Positions 1 through 9,544 of a stretch of 64,000 nt of DNA are shown here, piece by piece. Under the pieces are notes generated by a model that worked only from the letters and a program-made list of their open reading frames with translations, was not told the DNA's origin and searched no databases. How positions within the stretch are numbered: position 1 is the stretch's first letter; each line of letters opens with the position of its first letter. Source of the DNA: Podocnemis expansa (taxonomy: Eukaryota; Chordata; Testudines; Podocnemididae); NCBI GenBank assembly GCA_007922195.1, contig ML681967.1, positions 9,696,120-9,760,119 on the forward strand. Reading direction: 5' to 3'. Both the position numbers and the translations under genes were made by a program.

Positions 1-382
1 GCTGTAAGAAACGGTGTTGCTTATACAGTAGTCAGCACTCTACCTTCTGAGCCAGTGCAAAGCGCTGTGCAGAATTAGGGGGAAATTCGCTGTAGAAGGT
101 GACATCTTTCAAATGCAGATGCTGACAGCACATGGTCATGAAAGATCTCATGAGGCTGTTTTTGCAATAGAGCACAGATGTCCTGGAGAAATTATAGCAG
201 GGAAAATGTTATCCTGCCTGTAAATCCCCCTCACCCTTTCAAATGACTATAGTATAACTACTGTGCAGGGTTATTATTCAGCTGCTGGCTCTGCCCCAGA
301 GGTGTCAGCATGTCACTGACAGGTGAAGTCATCCTAGCCTCCCTCTTACAGTAGCTCACAAGGGTATTGAGAGACTCAGGCC
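1..382. other. No recognised feature
   Basis: I see no gene or recognisable repeat in this stretch. Short open frames are interrupted and lack motifs. Confidence 0.4.
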
Positions 383-645
383 ATGTCTAAACTACAGAGG
401 AACAGTTACAGCACTGCAGCTGTTGCACCTTAGTGTAGATTCTTTAAACAGTGACAGAAGGGGTTTTCCTTTGAGGTAGTTAATCCACCTATCTGAGAGG
501 CAGTAGGTAGGGCAACAGAAGAATTCTTCCATTGACCTAACTGTGTTTATAGCGGGGGTGAGGTTGACTTAACTACAACACCCGGGGCACATAATTCTTC
601 ACAGCCCTGAGTGACATAGCAAGTTGATCGAATTTTTGAGTGTGG
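383..645. repeat. MITE-like interspersed repeat (reptile family)
   Basis: The stretch opens with 'ccatgtctaaactacag' and continues with 'ccattgacctaactgtg' and 'ccctgagtgacatagcaag'. These phrases are typical of a common non-autonomous DNA element in turtle and bird genomes, whose ends read like 'tgtctacact' and 'agtgtagaca'. The right end is eroded, so no clean terminal inverted repeat or target duplication can be drawn. A second, related 'catctacactacaatccc' element lies at 57.24 kb. The assignment is from memory of the family and has not been searched. Confidence 0.5.
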
Positions 646-1582
646 AACAGTGTTAGCAAAGCAGTGGGATCTACTGATAAATGGCACCATCACAGCACAG
701 TGTTACTGTCAAAAAAAGCTGCCAAATTTATAGGCAGAGAAAAAAGAGGATTTGAAAGGCATGTAAAAGGAATCCCTAATACTTGCTTAACAAAACCCAG
801 GAAACACCACACACCACTGTCCTCTGCCCCCTGCGGAATGCCTCGCCATGATGAGACGGGTTGAGAAGAATCGACCATGGGGGAAATATCAGAGGGAATA
901 AATGAAAAAGAAAGCAGAAGTCTCAGATGTACAAGCAGAAGTGAAAATGAAGGGCATGAATGGAGCCATGCACAGAAATGAAAGCACAGACATCACCATG
1001 AAGTCACAAATCAGCCCATTGCACTCAGTATATCACTGACACACAAAGGATAGACATGGGAAAGGCTTATCCAGCCCCTCTCTCTGCGAACCCAGGATTG
1101 CTTCCCTGCCCCATAGCCTTCATGGGGTAAGTTTAAAAGGGCCAAGTGATGGGGCCCTGCTCCATCCCACGAGAGGCCATGGAACCAACTCAAAGCTCTC
1201 TGACTGAGCCAGTCCCAGGGTTGGACTTCCAGCCCCACCTTCTCTTTTCTGCCTGTAGAATTCCAGACAAGTACGCGCAAATTATGGTTGTTAGAAATGA
1301 TGGGCTGGAGCCACAGAGTTCAAGATCTCATTTCCCTCCATGTTTGAAAGTGTGCCTTGAGTTTTGATCCAGCCCAATTCAGAGACTAGTTTGCCACAAA
1401 GTCTGGGTCCACATCCAAGTATCATTTAAAATCTACTCTTGTTAAGGTGAATATTTCCCATTTCTTTCCTTAAATCTCTTGGGCAAGTGGGTTAGGAAAT
1501 GTTTTTACCCCCTGCAGTCCACCTCCCAAACAACTCCCTCTCTCCTTATACTTCATCTCTTACTTTATGGTCACCATACTTG
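646..1582. other. No recognised gene
   Basis: No open frame here has a recognisable domain, and no repeat boundary is evident. The stretch ends where the 3' tail of the Penelope-like element begins. Confidence 0.4.
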
Positions 1583-2230
1583 TAAAAAAACAACAAGGAG
1601 TCGTGCGGCACTTTAAGACTAACAGATTTATTTTTCGCATGAGCTTTCGTGGGAGAAAATCCCAGTTCCTCAGATGCTTCGAAGATGGGTAAACTTACAG
1701 AAAGGAATGAAAATAAATGCAAGGGGGTGTAAAACATAAGATCAGGTTGTACAGTAACAGCAAATCAGAGCAGTTGTTAGTGTCAAACCATGGGAAGCCT
1801 TAAGTCAAATTACCTTTTGTAATGCGAAAAGAACCCATAGTCTCGATTAAGTCCTGCTTTCACAGAATTTAGCTTGCATATTAATTCGAGTTCAGCTGTT
1901 TCTCTTTGAAGTTTTGATGTCCCAGCCACATCCCTGACGACAGTCATTAACAAATCATTCATCGAGTGATTAGAAAGATGGAAGTGCTCAGCAACTGGTT
2001 TCTTTGTTCTCTGATTTCTGATATCAGCTCTGTGTTCATTCATCCTTTTATGCGGCGATCGTCCTGTTTGTCCAGTATATAAGGTGTTGGGGCATTTCTT
2101 GCACCTGATGGCTGTACAAGGTGACGTAGCATGCAAGTACCAGTCTAAGTGCCACCCCTGCACAGGGACATGGCAGTTAGGAGCTTTCTTCCCAGATTCT
2201 GAATGCTTTGCCTCCCTGCTGGCAGGCACA
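1583..2230 (-). mobile_element. Penelope-like element, 3' part (GIY-YIG domain plus 3' tail)
   Basis: This is the 3' end of a Penelope-like retroelement (PLE), read on the minus strand. The coding part ends at 1810 and is followed by an untranslated tail. That tail contains the reverse complement of 'atgagctttcgtgggag' and ends with the complement of 'caaggagtc'. The same tail recurs at 18.99, 20.98, 22.09, 22.89, 30.38 and 37.96 kb in this window. Because it is joined directly to a PLE endonuclease here, those scattered tails can be assigned to PLE. The element is truncated at its 5' side: no reverse transcriptase is visible. I could not find a target-site duplication. Confidence 0.8.
1810..2229 (-). 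pseudogene. GIY-YIG endonuclease domain of a Penelope-like element (partial)
   Basis: The 139-residue frame carries the C-terminal endonuclease of PLE polyproteins, which nicks target DNA for reverse transcription. Visible landmarks are a zinc-binding-like CKKC, then YTGQTG (the YIG half), the helix KRMNEHRADIRN with its Arg and His, the block PVAEHFHLSNHS, and ELELICKLNSVKAGLN, whose Glu matches the expected catalytic acid. The first half of the motif (GIY) is not recognisable: the sequence before CKKC reads CTAIR, and the roughly 45 N-terminal residues do not look like PLE, so a frameshift or junction upstream is likely. The reverse transcriptase that should precede it is absent, so this is a 5'-truncated, probably inactive copy. 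The frame ends in HYKR at 1810, just before the conserved tail. Confidence 0.75.
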
Positions 2231-2849
2231 GGACCTGAAATAGGATCTCCACCTATTGTTGACCAAGCTGCCTCTTCACCAAGTGAAAAGACAATGCTCT
2301 ATCTTTCCCTCTCCTGACTGCTTGCAGCTGGGGAGGCCAATATCTATTCCGTTGTCTGGCTGGTTAACTGGCTACTCCTATGTATATAATTTCTAATTGT
2401 CTCCATCACTCCCACTGTGAAGCAACACTTTGGAAGATAATGAACCTGTTCTTTTCTACAAGGTCACTGACTAGAGTGCAGCCGTGTTTGATTATTATGT
2501 GGCTTTTTAAACTAATTAAGACAATCATTTTCCAACAGCAGGAAGAGAGGAAAAAAGGGCTCATCACTTCCTGTTCAGCTCCAGCATCCCACCTGTTACA
2601 TTGCTAGAGGGCAAATCCCACAAGGAGCAGTAAGACAGAGAAAGGGGTGCTTTAGTCTGCAACCATCAGTGGGCACACAGAGATTTGATGAGGTCAGGGA
2701 ACAGTGGCAGTTGGTTAACTTTACATTCTTTCCTGTCTCCTCCACTTTCACATGCTGGACAACTCTGCATGGCTGGATATGGTCTATCAATATCACTCCT
2801 GGGTGAGACAGAGGTTGCAATACCTAGTATACCCTCTTCTCCCAGGAAT
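2231..2849. other. Spacer between PLE and DIRS-1; nothing recognised
   Basis: No domain-bearing frame, terminal repeat or tail was seen. The stretch contains the insertion flank of DIRS-1 at its right end. Confidence 0.35.
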
Positions 2850-3050
2850 GGTTGGTTACTTACCAATAACCGTCCTTCTTCGAGATGGGCTGCTCACATA
2901 CATTCAGTTACAGGTGTCCACGTGCCGCAGCGCACGGTAGCTCGGAAAGTCTTTAGCATTAGCCTGTCAGGTCAGGGCACATGGCCAACGCCCCCTCCAC
3001 ACCACAACTGCGGCTATATAGGTGACCGTGACCCTGACCCTCCCAGTCCC
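2850..3050 (+). repeat. DIRS-1 inverted terminal repeat, 3' side of the element
   Basis: This block is the inverted partner of 9371-9544. Shared phrases include 'cagttacaggtgtc', 'tgccgcagcgcacggtagctc', 'gcctgtcaggtcagggcacat' split over both copies, and 'ggctatatagg'. It begins with 'ggttggttacttaccaataa', the outer end that is copied again in the internal complementary region. A TATA-like GGCTATATA lies at about 3013-3020, a plausible promoter element within the repeat. Confidence 0.85.
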
Positions 3051-3099
3051 ATATACCTTTGCCGACTCCACTAGTGGGGACAGTGGGAGGGGCCTGAAT

Positions 3100-3200
3100 G
3101 TATGTGAGTAGCCCATCTCAAAGAAGGATGGCTACTGGTAAGTAACCAACTGTTCTCCTTCGAGCGCTGCTCACATCATTCAGTTACAGGTGACTGCTAG
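3100..3200 (+). repeat. DIRS-1 internal complementary region (circle junction)
   Basis: The segment joins a copy complementary to the outermost part of the 3' terminal repeat ('atgtgagtagcccatctc' to 'ggtaagtaaccaact') with a copy complementary to the outermost part of the 5' repeat ('gttctccttcgagcgctg' to 'cagttacagg'). The two halves meet at 'actGTTctcc'. In DIRS elements this internal complementary region templates closing of the circular intermediate at a GTT. Having both halves in order is diagnostic of the class. Confidence 0.82.
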
Positions 3201-3259
3201 CCATACCAGAGGATGGTGGGAGGAGTTACAGTCTACCCACACTGAGTACAGCTCTGCCC

Positions 3260-4440
3260 AAAGCAGCATCGTCTCTAGCCTGTTGGGCAATGGCATAGTG
3301 CATCATGAAGGTATGTACTGACGACCACGCAGCGGCCCTGCAGATCTCTTGGATTGGAACCTTGGCGAGGAAGGCTGTAGAAGATGCCTAAGCCCTGGTA
3401 GATTAGGCTCTCACAGTCCCTGGGAGAGGTGTGTTTGACCTTCCGTAGCAGTCTTTGATGCAGTTTACAATCCATTTGGAGATGCACTGAGAGGATACTG
3501 GGGAACCTCTCATGCACTCGGCGACTGTCACAAACAACTGGGAGGTCTTCCGGAAAGATCATATACGCTCAATATAAGTTAAGAGTGCTCTCCTCACATC
3601 CAAGGTGTGCCACCGTCTCTGGTTTTCTGTGACCTGGGGGTCGGTATAGAAAACTGGCAGGCAAATTTTTTCGTTCATGTGGAAGGGGGTGGCCATCTTG
3701 GCAGGAAGGAAGAATGGTGATGGAGGACCACCTTGTCTGGAAAGAACATCGTATATGGGGGTTCGGAGGAAAGAGCTCGCAACTATGAAATCCTTCTAGC
3801 CGAGGTGATCGCTACTAAGAAAGCCACCTTCCATGACAAAACTAGTAGGGTGGCTGAGTCCAAGGGTTCATAGGGCGGCTTTGTCAATGCCTGGAGTACA
3901 ATGTTCAGATCCCACTGAGGGGTGGGCTTACGAGGGTTGGGAAATAGCTTTTCCACCTCTTTCAGGAACCTGTGAGATATGGAGTGTGAAAAGACTGGGG
4001 CGCTGTCTACCTTTTGGTGAAGGGCCGAAATTGCTGCTAAGTGGACTCTCAGTGAGGACAGGGACAGGCCTTTTTCTCTAAGGTCTAGAAGATAGTCCAG
4101 AATTGTATGGATTGGTGCTGAGATAGGGTCTATGCCTTTGTCATGGGACCAAGTGGAGAAGCATTCCATTTGGCCGTGTATGTGGCCTGGTGGAGGGTTT
4201 TCTGCTACCAACCAGGACCTTCTTAACACTGTCCGAGCAGCACCTCTCTTGCTCACTGAGCCAGAGAGCATCCAGGCTGTCAGGTGTAGGAGGCCTGGGT
4301 TCGGGTGCCGAAAGCGCCCCAAGTCCTGTGTTAGGAGACCCGCCCACTGAGGGAGGCGGAGCGGGGTCTTTATGGACATGTCCTGCTGGAGCAGGAACCA
4401 GTGTTGTCTGGGCCAGTCCGGAGCTATCAGAATGATGCGT
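3260..4440 (-). pseudogene. DIRS-1 tyrosine recombinase (broken)
   Basis: This region encodes the integrase-like tyrosine recombinase of the element, which would insert the circular cDNA. The N-terminal helical part is seen at about 4090-3960 (ILDYLLDLREKGLSLSS, followed by LRVHLAAISALH). The box-I region is at about 3800-3785 (AITSARR, with the catalytic Arg). The C-terminal block EICRAAAWSS-HTF-HYAI is at about 3350-3295 and includes the likely nucleophilic Tyr. The middle is frameshifted after 3783. The segment that should hold the HxxR box reads stop-STRA-stop, with in-frame stops at 3403-3405 and 3388-3390, so the expected His is gone. The enzyme cannot be active. It overlaps the end of the RNase H frame, as in other DIRS elements. 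Confidence 0.8.
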
Positions 4441-4479
4441 GCTCCATCCGCAAGGACCTTCAGTAGCACTCTGTGGATC

Positions 4480-5215
4480 AGGGGAATTGACAGGAAGGCG
4501 TACATCAGGGCCCCCACCCAACTGAGGAGGAAGGCGTTTGTGGTTCTGTTTTGTGGCAAACAGGTCCACTTGGGGAGGTTCCCATCTGTCTGTCAACAGG
4601 GAAAACACCTTGTTGTGAAGGGACCACTCGTGGTTCACTAGGGGTTTACTGCTGAGTGAGTCTGCTAAGCCGTTGTCAACCCCCAGTAGATGAGAGGCAG
4701 CCAGTGTAAAGTGGTGATCTAATGCCGATTGCCAAAGTTTGCATGCCTCCTCGCACAGGGCCAAGGAGCAAACCCCCGCTTGCCAGTTGGTATAGAACAT
4801 GGCCATTGTATTGTCTGTGAGGATCTGGACTGTTCTGCTGCGAATTTTGTTGAGGAAGGTCATGCAGGACAGTCTGATGGCCCAGAGTTCCTTCACATTT
4901 ATTTGGAGGTGTTTGTCCTCGGGGGTCCAGAGACCCTGTGTGGAGAGGCCCTTGGACAGATGGGCTCCCCAATCTGAGTCTGAAGTATCCATTATCAGGG
5001 TCACTGAGGACTTGGGCTCCCTGAAAGGAATACCGCCCATCCAGGGTATGCTGGGGAACTGAGAGTACCTTGTCTAGACGGTCTCTCCATGGCTGGAACG
5101 TCGTGGAGAACCAGAGCTGGAAGGGTCTCATCCTCAAGCAAGCTGTCCAGATTACCAAGGTGGTAGCCGCCATGTGGCCTAGAAGCTGCATGCACTGGCG
5201 AGCTGTGGTTAGTCC
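4480..5215 (-). pseudogene. DIRS-1 RNase H domain and RT-RNase H linker
   Basis: The frame carries the DIRS-type RNase H that removes RNA from the RNA/DNA hybrid. Landmarks in order are MDTSDSDWGAHL (first Asp), NVKELWAI (Glu), ILTDNTMAMFY (Asp) and GVDNGLADSLS, followed by the conserved EWSLH and VDLFAT blocks. The upstream part (5272 to about 5045) holds the linker after the RT, with the typical GHMAATTLVIW and MRPFQLW phrases. The RNase H itself keeps its acidic residues in one frame, but the linker is in a different frame, so a frameshift separates RT from RNase H. The frame then degrades towards the recombinase. Confidence 0.82.
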
Positions 5216-5219
5216 CGGC

Positions 5220-5637
5220 CAGGGGCATCGCTGGTGCTGGACACGTGGGGCACGTGCCCCGAATCCTAGCACCGGTGTCCCAGATCTGGCGGGGCCACCC
5301 CCCTCCCAGTCTCAAGCCCAATTGGGCCAGAGATCTGGCGCCCAGCTGCTAGCAGTCGTGGTGGCCCTGGGGCCTGGCCGCCCGCGGCAGCGGCAGCCCC
5401 ATCCCCAGCCAGGGATCCGGGGCCTGGCCGCCCATGGCGGCGGCAGGGAATCTGGGGCTCAGCTGCCCGCAGCAGTGGCAGCTCCATCCCCAGCCGGGGA
5501 TGTGGGGCCTAGCTACCCGCAGCAGTGCAGCGGCTTCTGGCCCTGCCCCGGCCAGGGGGCGGGGCCTGTGGGCTGGGGTGGGGCCTGCGGGCCATGGCCG
5601 GGGCTCTGGTTCCCTCCCCGGGGCAGCGACGCCCCTG
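5220..5637. mobile_element. GC-rich hAT-like MITE, copy A (inside DIRS-1 RT)
   Basis: The ends read CAGGGGCATCGCTGG on the left and its imperfect complement (cagcgacgcccctg) on the right. The flanks are gtcccggc (5212-5219) and gtcccagt (5638-5645), an 8-bp duplication with six matches, as expected for an old hAT insertion. DIRS-1 coding sequence resumes on both sides. The inside is very GC-rich and has no transposase, so it is non-autonomous. It belongs to the same family as 40363-40948 and the gap-spanning copy ending at 6847. Confidence 0.72.
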
Positions 5638-6094
5638 GTCCCAGTGCTTGCAGTTCCATAATGATGGTGCAGATGGACCGAAATCTTTACAGAGGCAAGG
5701 ATGCCATGCCTTGTCAAGCGTTTAGTCGCACCCCTATTAATTCTATATCCTGAGTGGGACGGAGTTTTGACATCTCTGTGTTTATGCAGAGGCCAAGGAA
5801 TCTGCAAAGCTTCACTACCAGTTTGACATGATGTTGTACTTGGCAGCTTGACTTCCCTACTATGAGCCAATCGTCTAGGTAGGGGTAGATTTTTATGCCC
5901 CTCCTGTGTAGGAACGCTGTGACTGGTGCCACACGTTTTGTAAACACCTTGGGAGCCAGTGATAGCCCGAAGGGAAGAGCGGTGAACTGGTAGTGGTTCT
6001 GTGCCACCATGAACCTGAGGAAGCATCTGTGGTGGGGTTGGATGGCTATGTGAAAGTAAGTGTTCTTTAGGTCGAGGGCTGTGAACCAGTCTCC

Positions 6095-6494
6095 NNNNNN
6101 NNNNNNNNNNNNNNNNNNNNNNNNNNNNNNNNNNNNNNNNNNNNNNNNNNNNNNNNNNNNNNNNNNNNNNNNNNNNNNNNNNNNNNNNNNNNNNNNNNNN
6201 NNNNNNNNNNNNNNNNNNNNNNNNNNNNNNNNNNNNNNNNNNNNNNNNNNNNNNNNNNNNNNNNNNNNNNNNNNNNNNNNNNNNNNNNNNNNNNNNNNNN
6301 NNNNNNNNNNNNNNNNNNNNNNNNNNNNNNNNNNNNNNNNNNNNNNNNNNNNNNNNNNNNNNNNNNNNNNNNNNNNNNNNNNNNNNNNNNNNNNNNNNNN
6401 NNNNNNNNNNNNNNNNNNNNNNNNNNNNNNNNNNNNNNNNNNNNNNNNNNNNNNNNNNNNNNNNNNNNNNNNNNNNNNNNNNNNNNNNNNNNNN
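6095..6494. other. Assembly gap (400 N)
   Basis: A run of exactly 400 N. By context it should contain the left end of MITE copy B and about 100 bp of DIRS-1 reverse transcriptase. The true length is unknown. Confidence 0.97.
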
Positions 6495-6847
6495 GGCTGC
6501 AGCGGGCCCGTCCCCCGCTGGGGATCCAGGGCTGTGGCCGCAGACCCGGCCTCCAGCGGCCACTTACGGCCGGGCCGGGCCAGGCTAGGCTGAGCTGCGC
6601 CGCACCGCAGTGAGGGCTAGCTGGTGGCAGCAGCGTGGCCACCCCCGGCCCTATCCCAGGCCAGGGGGCAGGGCCTGCCGGGCGGCCAGATAGGCCCCGG
6701 ATCCCTGGCCGGAGACGCGGCCGCCGTGGCCATGGACCGCCAGGGATCGGGGCCCGGATCCCCGGCCCGATTGGGCCAGAGACCCGGGGCACTGGCGTTG
6801 GGACCCGGGGCACATGCCCCGTGTGCCCAGCGCTAGCGATGCCACTG
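6095..6847. mobile_element. GC-rich hAT-like MITE, copy B (left end in gap)
   Basis: The right end reads 'agcgatgccactg', matching the terminal repeat CAGNGGCATCGCT of copies at 5220 and 40363. The inside shares their GC-rich phrases such as 'cccgattgggccagagaccc' and 'ggcacatgcccc'. DIRS-1 RT coding sequence resumes at 6848. The left end lies within the N run, so neither its exact start nor a duplication can be shown; the right-hand flank is gctctgag. Confidence 0.6.
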
Positions 6848-7181
6848 GCTCTGAGGTCTGGAATAGGCTGTATTGGGCTTGGGGACCAAGAAGTATTGGG
6901 AGTAAAACCTTTTGCCCCACTTCCCTTTGGGGACCTTTTCTATCGCCCCAAGGGAGAGGAGTTTCTGGCATTCAGCCTCAAGCCGGCGTAACTGTTCTTG
7001 GTTTCCCAATGCTGCATGAGGGAACGGTTTTCTGTCCCGACAGGTTGAAAGGAACTGGATACAGTATCCTCGTGCCACCATGACCTACTGATCTGATGTA
7101 ATGCGGGCCCACCGGCAGGCAAAGTGGCACAGGTGGTGGGGGGAAAACAGGGACCTGGGCGCACTGCCCTCGAAGGGACCG

Positions 7182-9330
7182 TTAAAAATGCTGTTTACTG
7201 CCTGAGGAGTGGTCGGACCCCTGTCCACGCCTTCCAGACTGTGAGGCGTTGAGTTTTCCCCCCTTACCTGGACGATTCTTGTCCTTATCCAGGTCCCCAA
7301 GGCGGCGCTTGGGGAACTGGAGGGATCTTGGGAACTGACTCTGCAGTTGAATCTGCTGCTTTAAATGCTGCAGCTGCTGTTGGAGCTGTTGATGTGGTCT
7401 CGTCGAGCACCTGTTGGATTGCAGGGTGTATACCCCCAGGGATCGAAGTGTGGCCCTCAGGTCCTTCATACCATGGAGCTTCATATCCGTGGATGGAGCA
7501 AAGAGGTCAGGGCCTTCAAAGGAGAGGTCTTAGATAATCTGCTGCATCTGTGTGGATAGGCCTGAGCCTTGGAGCCATGCCAACCGACGTATGATGACTG
7601 CGGAGGCCATGGTGCAGGCCGCTGCATCCACTGCGTCCAAGGTTGCTGCCAGAGCATCCCTGGATGCCCTCTTCCCTTCCTCTAGCATTGCTTTGAAGTC
7701 TCTCAGGTGCTCCTCAGAGATGGCCGTGTGGAAGTTTGGCATGGCCTCCCACAGGTTAAAGATGTAATGTGTCATTAAGGCTGAATGAGTGGAGATACAT
7801 AGCTGAAGGGCCGTGGAGGAGTATACCTTCCCTCCCCAGGAGGTAAACTTCTTTGTCTCTTTGTTTTTGGGCGTGGAGCTTGGCTGGCCCTGTCTCTCCC
7901 TTTGGTTTACGGCATCAATAACCAGGGACCCTGGAGTAGGGTGATGAAATAAGAAAGAGAACCCGTCTGGAGACGTAGTATTTCTTATCTGCAACCTTGG
8001 ACACTGGTGGAACCAAGGACTGCATCTGCCAGCGTTCTTGGACGATACGATATACTCCCGAGTGTAATGGGATTGCCACCCTTGCTGGAGGGGCTCTACG
8101 GCATGCATTGAAAAAGGAGTCATCCTCCTCTTGGATAACTCCTAATTTCAATTTAAGGTTCACCACCATATGGCAGAGGAAGTCCCGCTCAACGCGGGGA
8201 TCTCCCTTGCGGTCAGTGGACGTGTCAATTAGATGCTCATCGGGTGAGGAGGAGGATAGGGCCCGGGATCTACTGCATTGTGCAGAGTCAGGATCAGGTT
8301 CATCGTCAGAGAGATCTGAGAACTCTGGTGGAGGCGACCGGGCGTAGCGAGAGGAGGCGTCATCCGTTGTTGTGCTCAACCAATCAACTGTGCACTCGTT
8401 ATGGGGTAATCTCACTAGAGGTGCAGGCACAGTGGGGAGAACGGACACTTTTCTTTGTATCCGTGGTCTTTTTGACCTCACTGAGCTTGGGGATGGGGAG
8501 CTCTTGCGAAGTCTCTTCCTCAGGTGCTCTTCCTGAGAAGGGGAGGAGCAGTCCTCGGAGGATGATTTAGAAGACACTCCACCTGATGTCTGGGAACCTG
8601 GTACTGAAAGCTCTTCAGAGGAGCAACGGAGTGAAGTTTCCCACCCCTTGAACTGGACTGTGGTACCGGTGGAGGGCTGGGCGGCGCTGTGTTGGGTCCC
8701 GGTGTTGGGCTAGTTGCTGGTACCTGTTTACAGATCGGTGCCGGGTTGGAGACGAGCATGGATCTGGATGCCGGTACCTGTGTTGGTGCCGGGCTGGTTG
8801 ACAGTACCAGGCTTGTCGGCACCGGGCATAGCAGTACCAGACCTGGTGGTACTGGGCTTGATGTCGGTACTGGGCTTGATGTCGGTACCATGAGGGGCAG
8901 TACCATGTCCTGCAGTACCGATGAAGACGGTGCTGCTTTGGTCGTCTTCTTCTGTACCAGAACTGGGTTATGGCGCCCTTGATGGGCTGGTGGGAGTGCC
9001 TGTGCCAGTACCCTTCTCGGTACAGCTGAGAGGCTACCCAGTGACTGACAAGCTTGGTGCTGGAGTGGTACCGTTGCAGGTTGAGGTTTCGAGCCTGGTA
9101 CCGACGATTGGTGGCCGGGTTTCTGAGCCCGAGCCGTTCAGGGGTCTGGCGGAGCACTCATGGCTTGGCTAGCTTCGGGGGTGGTTGCCCCACTCCCCGA
9201 GATCAAGAGAAGGCGGTGCTCCCTTTCTTGTGCGGGTCGTCAATCAGAAAAGCCTTGCAGCACCTCAAGCATGGTTTAAAACCAGGCGTCTTGAATTTCA
9301 GGCAAAAGACAGGCACTTTGAGTTTTGCAA
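7182..9330 (-). pseudogene. DIRS-1 gag (broken)
   Basis: This is the first gene of the DIRS element, a nucleic-acid-binding capsid-like protein. Near its start (about 9300-9230) it has a Cys-rich block, TPGFKPCLRCCKAF, that aligns with PGFKPCTACGKVF in the DIRS-2 gag. The next part (9157-8600) is a low-complexity stretch built on repeated GGTACC-like units. An acidic Ser-rich part follows (8577-8250). A conserved helical part (about 7720-7580, AACTMASAVIIRRLAWLQGSGL) matches AAHTMASAVTLRCAAWLREAG in DIRS-2. A Gln-rich tail ends at 7182. At least three frame changes separate these parts, so no intact protein is made. Confidence 0.72.
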
Positions 9331-9370
9331 GTTTACGCTGATACGAAACCGATGCTGATGGCGGAAAAAG

Positions 9371-9544
9371 GAACTGGGAGGGTCAGGATCACGGCCACCT
9401 ATATAGCCGCGGCTGCAGCACGGAGGGGGTGTTGGCCATGTGCCCTGACCTGACAGGCTAACGCTAAAGACTTTCCGAGCTACCGTGCGCTGCGGCACGT
9501 AGACACCTGTAACTGAATGATGTGAGCAGTGCTCAAAGGAGAAC
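9371..9544 (-). repeat. DIRS-1 inverted terminal repeat, 5' side of the element
   Basis: This is the inverted partner of 2850-3050. On the minus strand it starts at 'gttctcctttgagcactg' and runs through 'cagttacaggtgtc', the GC-rich 'gccgcagcgcacggtagc' block and a TATA-like element ('ggctatatagg', about 9409-9417), then meets the gag region. A promoter here would read into gag. Confidence 0.84.

Larger units (their letters stand above)
5646..7164 (-). pseudogene. DIRS-1 reverse transcriptase (interrupted by MITE and gap)
   Basis: This is the DIRS reverse transcriptase, read from right to left. At 7080-6870 the N-terminal block has LGAIEKVP and QYFLVPK, followed after a frameshift by PIPDLRA, which corresponds to the RT 'PILDLR' motif. 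The chain is then cut by a GC-rich MITE (ending at 6847) and a 400-N gap. It resumes at 6094 with GDWFTALDLKNTYF (first catalytic Asp). At 6010-5714 it has YQFTALPFGLS and YLDD (5870-5881), the active-site motif. About 35 residues between PIPDLRA and GDW are missing from view and presumably lie in the gap. A stop follows at 5712. The copy is inactive. Confidence 0.82.
2850..9544 (-). mobile_element. DIRS-type tyrosine-recombinase retrotransposon (DIRS-1)
   Basis: A near-complete DIRS element lies on the minus strand. From its 5' end (9544) it has an inverted terminal repeat, gag, RT, RNase H, tyrosine recombinase, an internal complementary region at 3100-3200 and the second terminal repeat (2850-3050). 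DIRS elements replicate through a circular intermediate and integrate by a tyrosine recombinase, so they leave no target duplication; none is seen here. The 5' edge reads 'gttctcc' on the minus strand, matching the GTT at DIRS ends. Two GC-rich hAT-like MITEs and a 400-N gap lie inside. All frames are interrupted, so the copy is dead. The order of genes and the terminal structure make the class call firm. Confidence 0.88.

Noticed and set aside
5070..5753. Long plus-strand open frame of 227 codons
   Set aside because: It runs across a GC-rich MITE and the antisense of DIRS-1. GC-rich repeats lack stops in several frames, and the product has no recognisable domain.
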